The notes beneath the pieces were generated by a model. The model was not told where the DNA came from. It saw nothing but the letters and a program-made list of their open reading frames with translations, and did no database searches. Below are positions 11,189-20,844 of a DNA stretch of 64,000 nucleotides, one piece after another (the first letter of the stretch is position 1; every line of letters starts with the position of its first letter). The stretch comes from Roridomyces roridus (taxonomy: Eukaryota; Basidiomycota; Agaricomycetes; Agaricales; Mycenaceae): the NCBI GenBank assembly GCA_029378245.1, contig JARKIF010000003.1, positions 3,534,001-3,598,000 of the forward strand. Direction: 5' to 3'. The position numbers were made by a program, and so were the translations under genes.

Positions 11189-11737
11189 GCCAGGTTTGTT
11201 GTTTCTTCGCTCGTGGGTTGTCGTGTCGCTGATGCAATCATTTAGTCCGGGCTGGGGGATAGCTTTGTGTTATTTCGAGAAACCATTCATGTGATTCGAC
11301 GATTCGTGAAATAAGACACCTGGATAGGCGGCACAGCCTGTTCACGGCGAGCTGTGAAACTTTGCGAACAAACATGTGTTCGGCATCAATGGTAAAACTT
11401 TACTGCATCCGGCTCTTGGCAAATTTGAACGACCCCGGATAGTCTTGCCGGGACGAGCACTAGGGGGGCGAAAAAAACAACAGCGCACGTCAAAAGTGTG
11501 TGACTGAAGTTTGATGAAAAGAAAGATGAAACCCACCGACTCGAAATTACTTGCGCATAAAACAAAACAACGTCGACGTGCGAGTCTTGACACTCACGAT
11601 TTTCCCAAGTTCAAATAAGTGTCCTATGTTTTCAAAACCCATGTTAAAGAATGTATTCCTACGAGAAGACTAATTTACAGGGCTGTCGAAATGTACACCG
11701 ATAACCCTACGCGCCGCAAAGGGATTGACTCATCCCT
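11189..11737. other. Intergenic, nothing recognised
   Basis: Lies between the hydrophobin stop and the convergent secreted-protein gene. No convincing coding frame or repeat. Confidence 0.45.
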
Positions 11738-12121
11738 TCAATCGAAAATGTAGCTCTCGAGGTTGAATCTACAAAAGCAAAAATGATTACGAGCCAACGT
11801 GGAACTGAAAATAACGTACCCAACAGGTCCGTTGGCACACCCAGATTGGCTAACAAGGATGAGGGTCGCACCACCAGAGCAAAAGTCGTGTGCCCCGCCG
11901 GACTCGAAGAATGCGACAGTGCTGGGCACGCCGGAGTAGCTGATGGATTTGGCCGACCCGCCGTTGGCGAGGCCAACACAGTCGTTGGAAGGAACGTTGG
12001 TCTGGCTAGAGATGACGGAACCGGTACAGTCTTCTCCCGAGAACCAAACAAAGTTGGCGCCGAGGACGGGGGAGGCGGCGATGAGGATGGCACCGGCGAC
12101 GAGGGCGACGTTGAGCTGCAT
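11738..12121 (-). CDS. Small secreted cysteine-containing protein, copy A
   Basis: Two exons on the minus strand (12121-11820 and 11768-11738, intron 51 nt with GTACGT donor) give 110 residues. A signal peptide of about 20 residues (VALVAGAILIAASPVLG) is followed by NFVWFSGEDCTGSV, NVPSNDCVGLANGGSAKSI, SYSGVPSTVAFFESGGAHDF and GCANGPVG, and it ends FNLESYIFD. Four cysteines in the mature part could form two disulphides. The family is unknown, but a close paralogue lies at 19766-20196 and a decayed one at about 19270-19450. Unlike copy B it has no intron after the FVW motif. Confidence 0.75.
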   Translation of the reverse strand: MQLNVALVAGAILIAASPVLGANFVWFSGEDCTGSVISSQTNVPSNDCVGLANGGSAKSISYSGVPSTVAFFESGGAHDFCSGGATLILVSQSGCANGPVGYVIFSSTLARNHFCFCRFNLESYIFD

Positions 12122-12689
12122 TCTTTGGTAGTAGCTTCTGAGACGAGGAGCATGTTAGACTAACAGATAACTGGGCGGAGAGAAGCCGATCTACTGGAGG
12201 GGGTGAGGAACTGAGGAAAGGACTTCCCACTTGACTGGTATTTATGCAGTGGTCCAAGTATCCGTCGATATTTTGGGAACAGTCAGCCGACCTGAGTCAC
12301 TGCGTTCCGGGTCCAGATAGGCAGACCAGGATCCCTGAGAATCCCCGAAGAGGTATGATACGGAAATCCGGACAAATTTTTTGAAATCCGGCTTCATGTA
12401 TGATACCAGTCCGGACAAGAACGGCCTCAGACGTCAAGAGGTCTGATCCCTGATCCGGACAGAATTTTTGGGCTCTGGGTAGCTCAGATACTGATCCGGA
12501 CAAGAAAATTTTGATAGAGCTCGATTCATGCGGCGGCCGCGAGCGTGTCGGTACTAGCCTCAATCACGCTGAGCCACTCTTCGCTTCGGAGAGCCCGTGG
12601 AGAAGGTATTTCCTCAGACAATCCACGAGCGCCCAATACTTACTCAGTGGAACTCATCTGAATGGATCGGATGCGGTCGTCCGTGTAGT

Positions 12690-13325
12690 GTTGGGTGAGT
12701 CCGGTTCAAAGAAACGGTTCGAACCTGAACCGAACCGAACCGAACCGAACGGCCGTTCAGCATTCAGGTTCAGGAAACTGCTGAACCTGAACGCAAGGTT
12801 CGGTTCAGCGTTCGGCCGGGAGCACTCGCGTTCGAACGCGAACGCGAAATTGAACCGAAAGCGGCCATCTTTCAGATTTTGACGGCACTTCCGAGGTAAT
12901 TAGCAGGGTGATACTCGATAGAGTAGAGAGAAAACTCACACAGTGACCGTTCATTTCACAGAATCTAGGTTGGAGACTGTGGTGGGTCGGCGCTGGCTGT
13001 CTCAGCCTGTCTGATCAGTCTTAATGGCACATCAGAGCTGCGCGAGTCCTACTGTATGGGCGCTGTGGACCTCAAAGTGGGCTAAGTGCTTGGTCTGGGG
13101 TATTCAGTGATTCCTTAAGCACATTTGGCCATCATATACCTTTAGATTCTGCGTGGACTATCGCCGGGAAAATCCGGGGTTCGAACGCGTTCGAACGCCG
13201 AACTGAACGTGAACGCGCGTTCAGGTTCGGCGTTCGAGGTTTTGCTGAACCGAACGCTAGGTTCAGGTTCGGCGTTCGACGAAAAGTGTCCTGAACGCGA
13301 ACCGAACCGAACCGATCCATCACTA
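12690..13325. repeat. Long inverted-repeat block rich in GGTTCGG/CCGAACC
   Basis: Both halves are built from short GGTTC, GTTCGG and CCGAACC words, in opposite order. The left edge reads GTGTAGTGTTGG and the right edge reads CCATCACTACAC, so the outer 12 bp are inverted with one mismatch. CCGAA pentamer runs lie at 12727-12748 and 13301-13314. It looks like a separate small inverted-repeat element, perhaps hAT-like, but I could not settle a clean target duplication. Confidence 0.55.
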
Positions 13326-13756
13326 CACGGTCCGTGCCAAAATCTGCCTGATTACGAGGGTGAAGGACGGTGTGAGCCTCCTAGACATTGAGGAGGACGA
13401 TGGTGTTGAGGATTAGGGACGTAGGGTAAATCAGCCGCATTTTGGAATTTTCTTGAATCTTTGGCGATTTTTTGACCTTTGATGCTCAGTCCGGACAAGA
13501 TTTTGGAAATTTTCGAGGGTGTGATCCTAATCCGGACAAAAATTTCGACCTTTCCAAGTGGTTCAGTCCGGACAAGATTGATCCGATGGTCATTTTCAGT
13601 ATCATACCTCTTGGGGGATTCTCAGGGGTCCTGGCAGACCTGTGGCTACGTGTATGTACGCCTGGGTCTACTGGCCTAGACCGATCTTTATCTCTGTCTA
13701 GCCCCGGAGACCAACCGAAATAGACACACCTGACGTCACCTCTGGCTTCGTGCTTG

Positions 13757-14518
13757 CAGTGACGGCCCTAGTAAAATAGGGCCCTATGAGATAGGGCCCT
13801 ATCCGGCCCTGTCGTAGGGCCCTATCAAGTTCGAGGTCAAGCAGTAGGCCCTATTAGGCCCTGTTTCTTATCTTATCTTATCGGCACGTGACCACACGTG
13901 ATTTCACACGTAAGCAGCTTGCAAATTTACTTCTCGCTTTTCTCGCCCTTGACACGATCTGCCCACGTCGGAATCCGTGCCGAATGTCCGCGCGGAAGCT
14001 CTCAGACCTCTTCCATCGCGGTGCGAAAGCCAACAGTCAACAATATCACACCTACTGCAAGGCTTGCATTGCGGAATGGATACGAGTGCATGTGGATACA
14101 TCGGGGATGGGCGCCAGGCGGCGGTTGAACCGGAGGTGAACGAGGCAAGCGATGATGAAGATGACGAAGACTCGGCGCCGAGTGGGCTCCCGCGCTTGAC
14201 AAAATGGCCCAAGTACACACTCCAGGCGCTTTTCAAAGGTCGGGAACCGCCAGCGAGGCCGACTCGGGAGGAGATTGCGGCGGAGGATGAGCGTGAGGCC
14301 CGCAATGCGGCTGCTGACGCCCTGGAGGATGGGATTCCGGATGACAGTGCTATAGAAATGACGAGTACCGCGGGTAGTGTACAACTTCAAAATTATTTCC
14401 TTTTTGGGCGATAGGGCTGGATAGGGCCCTACACCGAGGGCCCTATAATAGGGCCGTAGGGCCTAATAGGCCCTATCGGTCGGCAGGGGTCGAAATAGGG
14501 CCCTACGGGCCATCACTG
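13757..14518 (+). mobile_element. hAT-like deletion derivative with 8-bp duplication
   Basis: Ends CAGTGACGGCCC and, inverted, CAGTGATGGCCC. It is flanked by a perfect 8-bp CGTGCTTG at 13749-13756 and 14519-14526. The 8-bp duplication and the CAGTG ends fit hAT elements. Both ends carry several palindromic TAGGGCCCTA words, likely subterminal transposase-binding repeats. It keeps only an N-terminal transposase fragment. It is nested inside the CACTA-like element at 12298-14666, so it inserted later. Confidence 0.85.
13888..14414 (+). pseudogene. hAT transposase N-terminal fragment (BED-finger-like)
   Basis: One frame (13888-14139) has KLSDLFHRGAKANSQQYHTY followed by CKACIAEWI, which resembles the C-x2-C part of BED zinc fingers at the N-terminus of hAT transposases. 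A second frame (to 14414) has LTKWPKYTLQALFKGREPP, RPTREEIAAEDE and an acidic stretch typical of the region just after the finger. The two may be joined by an intron near 14080-14140. The catalytic RNase H-like and dimerisation domains are missing. Confidence 0.55.
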
Positions 14519-14669
14519 CGTGCTTGTACCCCATCCCTGACGGCTGTGTCTACCCTCGCCAAACCTCCGTGTACCCCCTTGTCTACCCTAGTAGCCAGAC
14601 CCGTACGCAGCCCTACGTCTACGGGCATTTACACACCCTGTGTCTACGTGGGCTCGGAACGCAGTGAGT

Positions 14670-16195
14670 TCAAATAAATTGAACGGATCTGTTGTGAAGT
14701 TCTGACAAACGTTGAACTCACGGCTGCTCCTTAGAATCATACCACAGAACAGACTCTGGGCGCCGTAGTTCAGCCTTATCTGAGTTTGGACCAATCGCCG
14801 AATACGTAGGCTCTGAGTCTATGTGGGAGTCAGAACGGGAATCGGCCAAGACTGAAATCAAACGGGAATGAATTGAATGCGGCATCGGGAAACGGACTAC
14901 CAAAAACCATAAGATGTCCGGCTGAGAGAAAACAGCGGGATCCAAATCAACTAAGGGGCAGCCGCTGTCTAGATCATGGTTAACGGTAATCGATAATCAC
15001 GGATTGCAACAGAGCATCAGAATGGCTTGCGGAATGAGTGAAAAAGCTCACGTCTTTCAATGACAATTAGAAGTACACTCCCGGATGCATGTGCACCATC
15101 CATCTAAATACTCATCAACGTGTGACGGTACCGACGGCGCCGCCGGTACGGAGAGAAATCAAAGACGATGAATAAACGTGTCTACTTTGTACCACACGTC
15201 AGGTTCTCGTAGGACGGACAGCACCAGCTTGTGGGAGTTGAGAAAAGTCGGTCATTAGTGTTGACATGGGCTTGCGGATCTGGGGCCAACCATGTAATGG
15301 CCCATCCGTTCGCTGACAAATTTACCAAATTTACTGTCATGAGTTACTACTATAGTGGGATACACGCACGTTGACCTCAGTGCGGAAACTCCAACAACAA
15401 AAAAAAATAGGAGCTCCGCTGTTTGGCAACAACCAGGTGCGCTCGACGTGGTCTGGGCTGGTGTGGCCGTAAACGCTGCCAAGAGGAGCAAGGCACAAAC
15501 ACGACAGGACCTCACTAGTACTGCTTCTTTTCCCCAAGCCGCCCGCGATGCGGGGCCTGAATCCGTTGATATGTTTGCATTGGCAAGTGCCCTGAACTTC
15601 CGATCAACACGGACGTGAGATTCGGACCTGAGGAACACACCGTCTAAATAGTAAGACCACTTTGGAAGCTGTGTCCGCGCGCCTTTAGGCAGAAACGAGT
15701 GCGAAAGGGAAACATGTGGGATTCAGCTTGAATGTACGCTTCGAGGTGATTAATGGAACGGAGAGCGGAGTATCCTGAGTAAACAGCAAGGGGGCTCGTG
15801 CCACCGGAGTCTCAGATCTCGACGAGCGTGTAGCGAAGAAGCAAGACAGTGGAGTGTGTCACAAGCCTAAAATCGACGACGCAGATGGAAATCGCATTCT
15901 GTCGATGAAACTTGAAGTGCACGGGACCTCGGCTGAATCCAAGTCTTCTGAACGGTCGTCCCACGAGGCACGACTCGGAGTAGAATGGATGGTGCACCAG
16001 ATGCGAGTGCTCAGTGCGGCAAGGGAGGAGGGGACAACACCTGTCACCGAGCGCAGCCAAAGGGAGTGCAAGGCTGTGCAACAGGAGTGCAATAAGTAGA
16101 CTTGAGGCAATGGATTGTTGAAACACCAAGTGATTCAAGGCAACCGAGACTGACAGTGACGACGACGTGGCGGTAAGAGGGAGACAGAGGATGAG
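14670..16195. other. Long region without a recognised gene
   Basis: A minus-strand ORF at 15638-15255 has a hydrophobic stretch (VCALLLLAAFTATPAQ) but no clear start context or family. Other ORFs are short and mutually overlapping. No further inverted repeats were seen. Confidence 0.45.
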
Positions 16196-16212
16196 ACAGA
16201 GGATGAGTCATT
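16196..16212. repeat. 17-bp target-site duplication of LINE copy 1, left
   Basis: ACAGAGGATGAGTCATT is repeated exactly at 18617-18633, directly after the poly(A) tail. Confidence 0.9.
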
Positions 16213-18453
16213 ACTCGCGTACAAGGTATGCCCAAAGAAGCCGAAGAGTCCCTGATTAGAATGCGAGATGGCTTCCTGTGGGACGGTAAGAAAGCCCGAA
16301 TTGCGCACCGGACCATGAACCTCCCGCTTCTTGAGGGTGGGAAGCAAATCCTTGACATCGAGTCGAGGAATGAGGCAATTGATTTGTGGAACCTGAAGGA
16401 ATTTCTGAAAGACGACAACGAGCGTGAAAACTGGGCTTACTTTGCCGAAAGTACCATCACGCACCGATGGAACACCAGCCAGCCGGACAACAAACAAGGT
16501 ACCTTGAGGAGACTCTTTCTACAGAATATCCGCATACCCAACTGGAGAACGAATCAATTAGCGTACGACCTCCGTCGGATGATCCAAACTGCGAGGAAAT
16601 ACAACCTAGAGTTTACTGGTTTGTCGATATCCAAGGATATCCGACTCCAAATGCCTATATGGTCCCATGTGGGTCTGAATGGAAAGAGGTTTGAGAAAAT
16701 CCAGAGAAGGAATGCCGTGAAATGCCTACGTCAGAGACATCACACCTACTCGGTGGGGGATATCGTAAAAATTGCCCAACGACGAACAACGATCCCAAGC
16801 AAGCCCCATATGATAAACCCTTCCGGAATTTCAAGGAAGAATTGTGCATGCCCTCCCTGCAAACATGAGCGGACACTGTATGGCTGTCAAGACTCCGGTG
16901 AGTGCGTTGAGGCCGCAAAAGCTCTACTGGAATGCCTACACCCCAAATGGAATCCCCTGATCCCGAATGACGACCTCTACGACACTCTTGGCCTGTCCGC
17001 GCACGAAATCGAAGACAATCTTCAGAGAGACGATGGTGGAGATGAAGACCGAGTGATGACGTTTGATCCGAACATTAGATTGACAGAGATGTCCGATGGG
17101 TTCCGAATTTTCGCCTCCGAGGAACACATGACCCAACTATCGGCCCGGCGCACCGCACCCGCCAACAACGGTGGCGTCCAGAGCTTCTACGCATTCATCG
17201 ACTGCAAAGTACACCGTCAAGGGGAGGAAGACCCAAGTATGACAGTGGCCGTGGTTGTCCGCTCGGAGGACAATATTGAGAGGCTTAGGAATGTGTTCAG
17301 TCTCGAACTGATTAACGCTGACTTGCACCTGAAGGCCTCTGGAAACGGAGCCCTCCTTGGCGGTCTACTACATGTTGTACAAAATGTACCGCTGTCATCT
17401 GTACTCACTATCCACTGTCGTGCCAACATCCTTGGGAAAATTCTTGTAAGACACCGGCTCAAGTGTGAAAATGACCCTCTCCACCCCGAGCACAAGATCA
17501 TCAAGACTGTCATTGCTTTGCTTCATGAAAGAACGGCTAGGACTTACTTCAGGGCAGCCAGAGTGAATCCCGCCAGTGCCCTCTTTGAGGACGGTACACC
17601 TGAAGACCTAATCCTGGATATTCAGCCAGACATAATGTTCTCAAATCCCGGAACCCTGCTGAAAGAAGGTAACCAACGCACATTTACAAGAATAATCCAC
17701 TCTCTGAAGGCGCCCCAGCCGCGTAAATCAACAAGTTGTAACTTAGATCGCATACGATGCTCCATATCCGAGCTGTTCAAGTACACACCCAACAATGAGT
17801 GCATATGGAAATCAATTAGATCCAACAATATCCAGAGGCTTACTCGTAACTTCCTCTGGAAGTGCATTCACGACATTTTCCGTGTTGGCAAGTTCTGGGA
17901 CCATATCTCCAACCTGGAGAATTTCGGGGTGTGCTCAACATGCCGTGTCCCTGAATCCATGGAACATATCCTACTGGAATGTGAGGCTGCTGGTCAGAGG
18001 CAAATTTGGACCCTTGCGGAGGAATTCTGGAAATTGAAATACCCCACATGGCCGACCCTCAGTTGGGGACTGATTTTGGGGTGTGGTTTGACAAGATTCA
18101 AAAACCACAAAGGTCAGATATGCCCATACAAGAACCGCTTGTTCACGATTACTGTGTCCACCTCAATGAACTTGATTTGGAAAATCAGGAACGAGAGAAC
18201 ATTCGATCATCTGAGCCCGACTGGTCCTGAAATCCATAACCGTTGGGTGGCGGCTATGAATTCGGTACTCAAACGTGATCTGATCCTCACCAATCAAAGT
18301 CGCTTTGGCAGCCTAGCTGTCCATAAGAAAGTGGTGCTCCATACATGGAGTGGATCCCTGCTTGAGGAAGAATCCCTACCGGATGACTGGATTAAATCCA
18401 AGGGGGTTTTAGTGGGTATACGGCCGGTACTGAGAAAAAATGGAATAGGTTAG
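16213..18453 (+). CDS. LINE ORF2 C-terminal part (RNase H-like region and zf-RVT)
   Basis: The frame is open from the truncation point; the first ATG is 16228 (741 codons). The endonuclease and the core reverse transcriptase domain are missing. The N-terminal part (FLWDGKKARIAHRTMNLPLL, GGKQILDIESRNEAIDLW) matches the region after the polymerase core. The middle (FYAFIDCKVHRQGEEDPSM, LHLKASGNGALLGGLLHVVQ) is an RNase H-like domain whose acidic residues look poorly conserved. At about residues 568-586 the zf-RVT knuckle CSTCRVPESMEHILLEC (C-x2-C-x7-H-x4-C) is preceded by RNFLWKCIHDIFRVGKFW. It cannot act autonomously. No stops or frameshifts interrupt it, suggesting recent insertion. Confidence 0.85.
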   Translation, partial: TRVQGMPKEAEESLIRMRDGFLWDGKKARIAHRTMNLPLLEGGKQILDIESRNEAIDLWNLKEFLKDDNERENWAYFAESTITHRWNTSQPDNKQGTLRRLFLQNIRIPNWRTNQLAYDLRRMIQTARKYNLEFTGLSISKDIRLQMPIWSHVGLNGKRFEKIQRRNAVKCLRQRHHTYSVGDIVKIAQRRTTIPSKPHMINPSGISRKNCACPPCKHERTLYGCQDSGECVEAAKALLECLHPKWNPLIPNDDLYDTLGLSAHEIEDNLQRDDGGDEDRVMTFDPNIRLTEMSDGFRIFASEEHMTQLSARRTAPANNGGVQSFYAFIDCKVHRQGEEDPSMTVAVVVRSEDNIERLRNVFSLELINADLHLKASGNGALLGGLLHVVQNVPLSSVLTIHCRANILGKILVRHRLKCENDPLHPEHKIIKTVIALLHERTARTYFRAARVNPASALFEDGTPEDLILDIQPDIMFSNPGTLLKEGNQRTFTRIIHSLKAPQPRKSTSCNLDRIRCSISELFKYTPNNECIWKSIRSNNIQRLTRNFLWKCIHDIFRVGKFWDHISNLENFGVCSTCRVPESMEHILLECEAAGQRQIWTLAEEFWKLKYPTWPTLSWGLILGCGLTRFKNHKGQICPYKNRLFTITVSTSMNLIWKIRNERTFDHLSPTGPEIHNRWVAAMNSVLKRDLILTNQSRFGSLAVHKKVVLHTWSGSLLEEESLPDDWIKSKGVLVGIRPVLRKNGIG

Positions 18454-18616
18454 AATGGCCAGAGTCCCACACTTAGGTTGGTTCCTGTGCGTAACGGCAT
18501 TTCCTCCTGGACGCTTCCCGGTTTTATTGGTTCTCCAATTTCCTCAGCGGATATAACTTGGAATGCTTTGCAGACTGAGATATATTATTCCAAACGCTCC
18601 AAAAAAAAAAAAAAAA
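16213..18616 (+). mobile_element. 5'-truncated LINE retrotransposon, copy 1
   Basis: It begins directly after a 17-bp duplication, in the middle of an ORF, and ends with an A-run (18601-18616) followed by the second copy of the duplication. This is the classic product of target-primed reverse transcription with 5' truncation. The 3' end GCTCC plus poly(A) and the protein are shared with the minus-strand copy at 52892-54204, so both belong to one family. Confidence 0.92.
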
Positions 18617-18633
18617 ACAGAGGATGAGTCATT
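18617..18633. repeat. 17-bp target-site duplication of LINE copy 1, right
   Basis: Exact copy of 16196-16212 next to the poly(A) tail. Confidence 0.9.
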
Positions 18634-18663
18634 GATGACCAATGATCAAATGACAATGTGATA

Positions 18664-19087
18664 AGGTAGACGCATTGTCACGCAATACATCTTCGGTTGC
18701 CCCACGTGATGCGCCCAATAAGGAAATTTCCACCTCTCACACATTTTGCCTGCTTTTGAGCATTCCACAACACAAAATGGAAAATCGGCCTCAAGGGTCC
18801 TGTTCATTTGGGTACTAGCTACATCCTCAAATTTCTTCTACCTTTATAGGGCAAATTTGAGGGACTAGTTCCCATTATTGTGGCTCATCAGTATTTTGGG
18901 AACTCCTCCCTCAGTTTAGACCCAAAATTCCCAGAAAAAATTATGAATCCTCTTCAAAGGATTTAGAAAAGTTCTGTTGTGGCTGATTTTCCATAACACT
19001 TTGAGGAGTGCCCAAGATTTCGAGCAATCATTTATTTCCTTATTGAGCGGATCACGTGGGGCAACCGAAGATGTATTGCGTCTACCT
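18664..19087. mobile_element. MITE with about 65-bp inverted ends, TA-flanked
   Basis: The left arm starts AGGTAGACGC and contains AATACATCTTCGGTTGCCCC and ACGTGAT. The right arm is its inverted copy, except for about 10 extra bases (ATTGTCACGC) in the left arm. TA lies on each side (18662-18663 and 19088-19089), as for Tc1/mariner-type insertions. The inside is AT-rich and non-coding. Confidence 0.78.
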
Positions 19088-19269
19088 TAATTGATTCAAC
19101 ATCGGTGGTTCTGATCCGAGGGGCACAATACGGAAATTTCGCCATTTGCATTCCCAACTATTTTATGTTGCTGAAGTGGCAAGTTACTGTCTGGACTCTG
19201 CATGCCGGATGTACCGATTTGGTGTCTCGAAAATCACGAGGCTGAACCTAGGCGGCTGGCAGTCGATGT

Positions 19270-19450
19270 GAGATCAACCGGCATCGAAGCAACATCAGGT
19301 GCAGTCGCACATCCAGATTCCAGATCCGCCTCCTAAGCTGAGAGCTGCTCCATTGGTGAAAAAGTGGTTCCTGCCCGCGCTCGTATTGAATCTGTCAGCT
19401 GCACGCTGCAGCCCTTGAGACTCACCGGAACGCCGCATTCCTACGTGGAG
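19270..19450 (-). pseudogene. Decayed third copy of the small secreted protein family
   Basis: In two minus-strand frames the sequence keeps pieces of the family: NHFFTNGAALSLGGGSG compares with HDFCTNGATILVSGGSG of copy B, and in another frame ESGCATAPD compares with GSGCATAPP. CGVPVSL matches SGVPGSA further upstream. Frameshifts and lost cysteines indicate a pseudogene lying just downstream of copy B. Confidence 0.5.
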
Positions 19451-19765
19451 CGTCGAGGGTCTGTAAGAGAGACTACCGGATTCCACCAATTACCGTGGGC
19501 AATTTATACCGCTGGTGAACGTGCCATGTGAAGCAGGTTGTTGCTGAAGGCCCCAGTTTTCACTCCGCGAGGCTCTGACGATCATTCACGGTTCATTTAA
19601 GATGTCCACCCCGCGATATCGGCGGGATGATTACCGATCAGCGGCAGCGACGGCACTGTGGTCTCATTGTGATGCTTCTCAGACCTTTGTTCGCAGTCCT
19701 TAGATAACGGGAATGATAATATTTCATCCGATGAACAATTTGGTACACTACATTGCCCCCGGGAA

Positions 19766-20196
19766 TCAATTGTAGACGAAGCTCTGGATATTGAACCTAC
19801 AGTCCATCAATCAGTTCACCAAATCCCCATCTTGACACAAAAGCACGTACCCAGGGGGCGCGGTTGCACAGCCAGAACCACCAGAAACCAGGATTGTCGC
19901 GCCGTTGGTGCAGAAATCGTGCTGACCACCCGACTCGAAAAAGCTGGCGGAGCCGGGGACGCCGGAGTAGCTGATTGATTTCGCCGATGCGCCGTCGGCG
20001 GCGCCGACACATTCGTTTGCAGGAATGTTGTCGTTGGTGGCGACGACGGAGCCTGAGCATGCTGCGCCTGAGAACCTGTGTAGCGTGGTAAGTTAGTTGC
20101 AGGTCGAGTTTTGTTCATTCTACAATACCAGACAAAGTTGGCAGCGAGCGCAGGGGAGGCAACGGCCATCATGATTAGGGCGAGGTTCAATTGCAT
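19766..20196 (-). CDS. Small secreted cysteine-containing protein, copy B
   Basis: Three exons on the minus strand (20196-20129, 20075-19851, 19796-19766) give 107 residues with consistent phases. A signal peptide (LALIMMAVASPALA) is followed by NFVW, FSGAACSGSVVATND, ECVGAADGASAKSISYSGVP, FFESGGQHDFCTNGATILVS and GCATAPPG, ending FNIQSFVYN. It aligns along its length with copy A at 11738-12121, including the last intron position (donor GTACGT). Copy B has an extra intron after FVW. The reading frame would also run on past exon 2 to a stop at 19811, so the third exon rests on the match to copy A. The function is unknown. Confidence 0.75.
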
Positions 20197-20840
20197 CGTA
20201 ATTCTGTGAAAAGCCGTGAGCTGAATGGATGGGTGCGGGGAGAGGAGTTCTGCCTGATTGGAAGTAGAGCGGGAATAATCTGGAGAAAGGAGTGATACTT
20301 GGACCAGTATTTAAGGCATTCATGTAGCGAGATGGGCGCCCTGTTCGATGCGGCACGCGCCGACTGTATGAATTGGGGTCGGGCCAGGCCTGCAAATTAT
20401 GCGCGTGTGACTTGGGCGGCACTGGCCGCTGTTGATTACTCCGCCCCGAATAGAATGCGCAGAGCATCAAGCGGAGGAGAACACTGCCCAGACATTGACA
20501 ACCGCGGACGACGGAGCGGCTCAGCGCGCAGATCTTGACAAGGCCTTGGGTACAGAATTTGCAAATGAGGAGAGACGATCCACTTTGTTGTCTTTGCAGA
20601 TCTTGAAGCTTATTCAAACGGAGCTTACCGTTCATGGTTCCAAAAAACACTCCCAAGTTGATGGCGTGAACACTCTAAAAAAGCAAAGCAGGCTGCTAAA
20701 TTATAACTTCCGCTACCAGGTTGGAAGCCATGTGAATCGGGGAAATGGAACAGTCATAGTGAATATACTCTACATGCAAGCCATCTGCAGCCTAAGTACT
20801 CAAACAAACAAAAAAGCCTCACATGTCTTGCGCCACTCCC
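20197..20840. other. Intergenic, upstream of secreted protein B
   Basis: Non-coding as far as I can see. The end merges into the first tRNA-like array. Confidence 0.45.
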
Positions 20841-20844
20841 CGAG

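Larger units (their letters stand above)
12298..14666. mobile_element. Second CACTA-like element, carrying nested insertions
   Basis: The left end is CACTGCGTTCCGGG and the right end, inverted, is CACTGCGTTCCGAG. The match continues imperfectly for about 24 bp. It is flanked by AGT on both sides (12295-12297 and 14667-14669), so it has the same CACTG start and 3-bp duplication as the element at 10138. Inside are repeated TCCGGACAA motifs near 12370-12500 and 13490-13580, an inverted copy of part of the left end at about 13597-13645, a fold-back block (12690-13320) and a hAT-like insertion (13757-14518). Without the hAT it is about 1.6 kb. No CACTA transposase was seen. Confidence 0.8.

Noticed and set aside
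15255..15638. Minus-strand secreted protein ORF
   Set aside because: It has a hydrophobic stretch far from the N-terminus, no family match and no consistent splice model.
18661..19090. PIF/Harbinger classification of the MITE
   Set aside because: The bordering trinucleotides are TAA and TTA, not a direct repeat; only TA is duplicated.
19811..20075. Two-exon model of secreted protein B ending at 19811
   Set aside because: The alignment with copy A supports a further intron (GTACGT donor) and a third exon ending at 19766.
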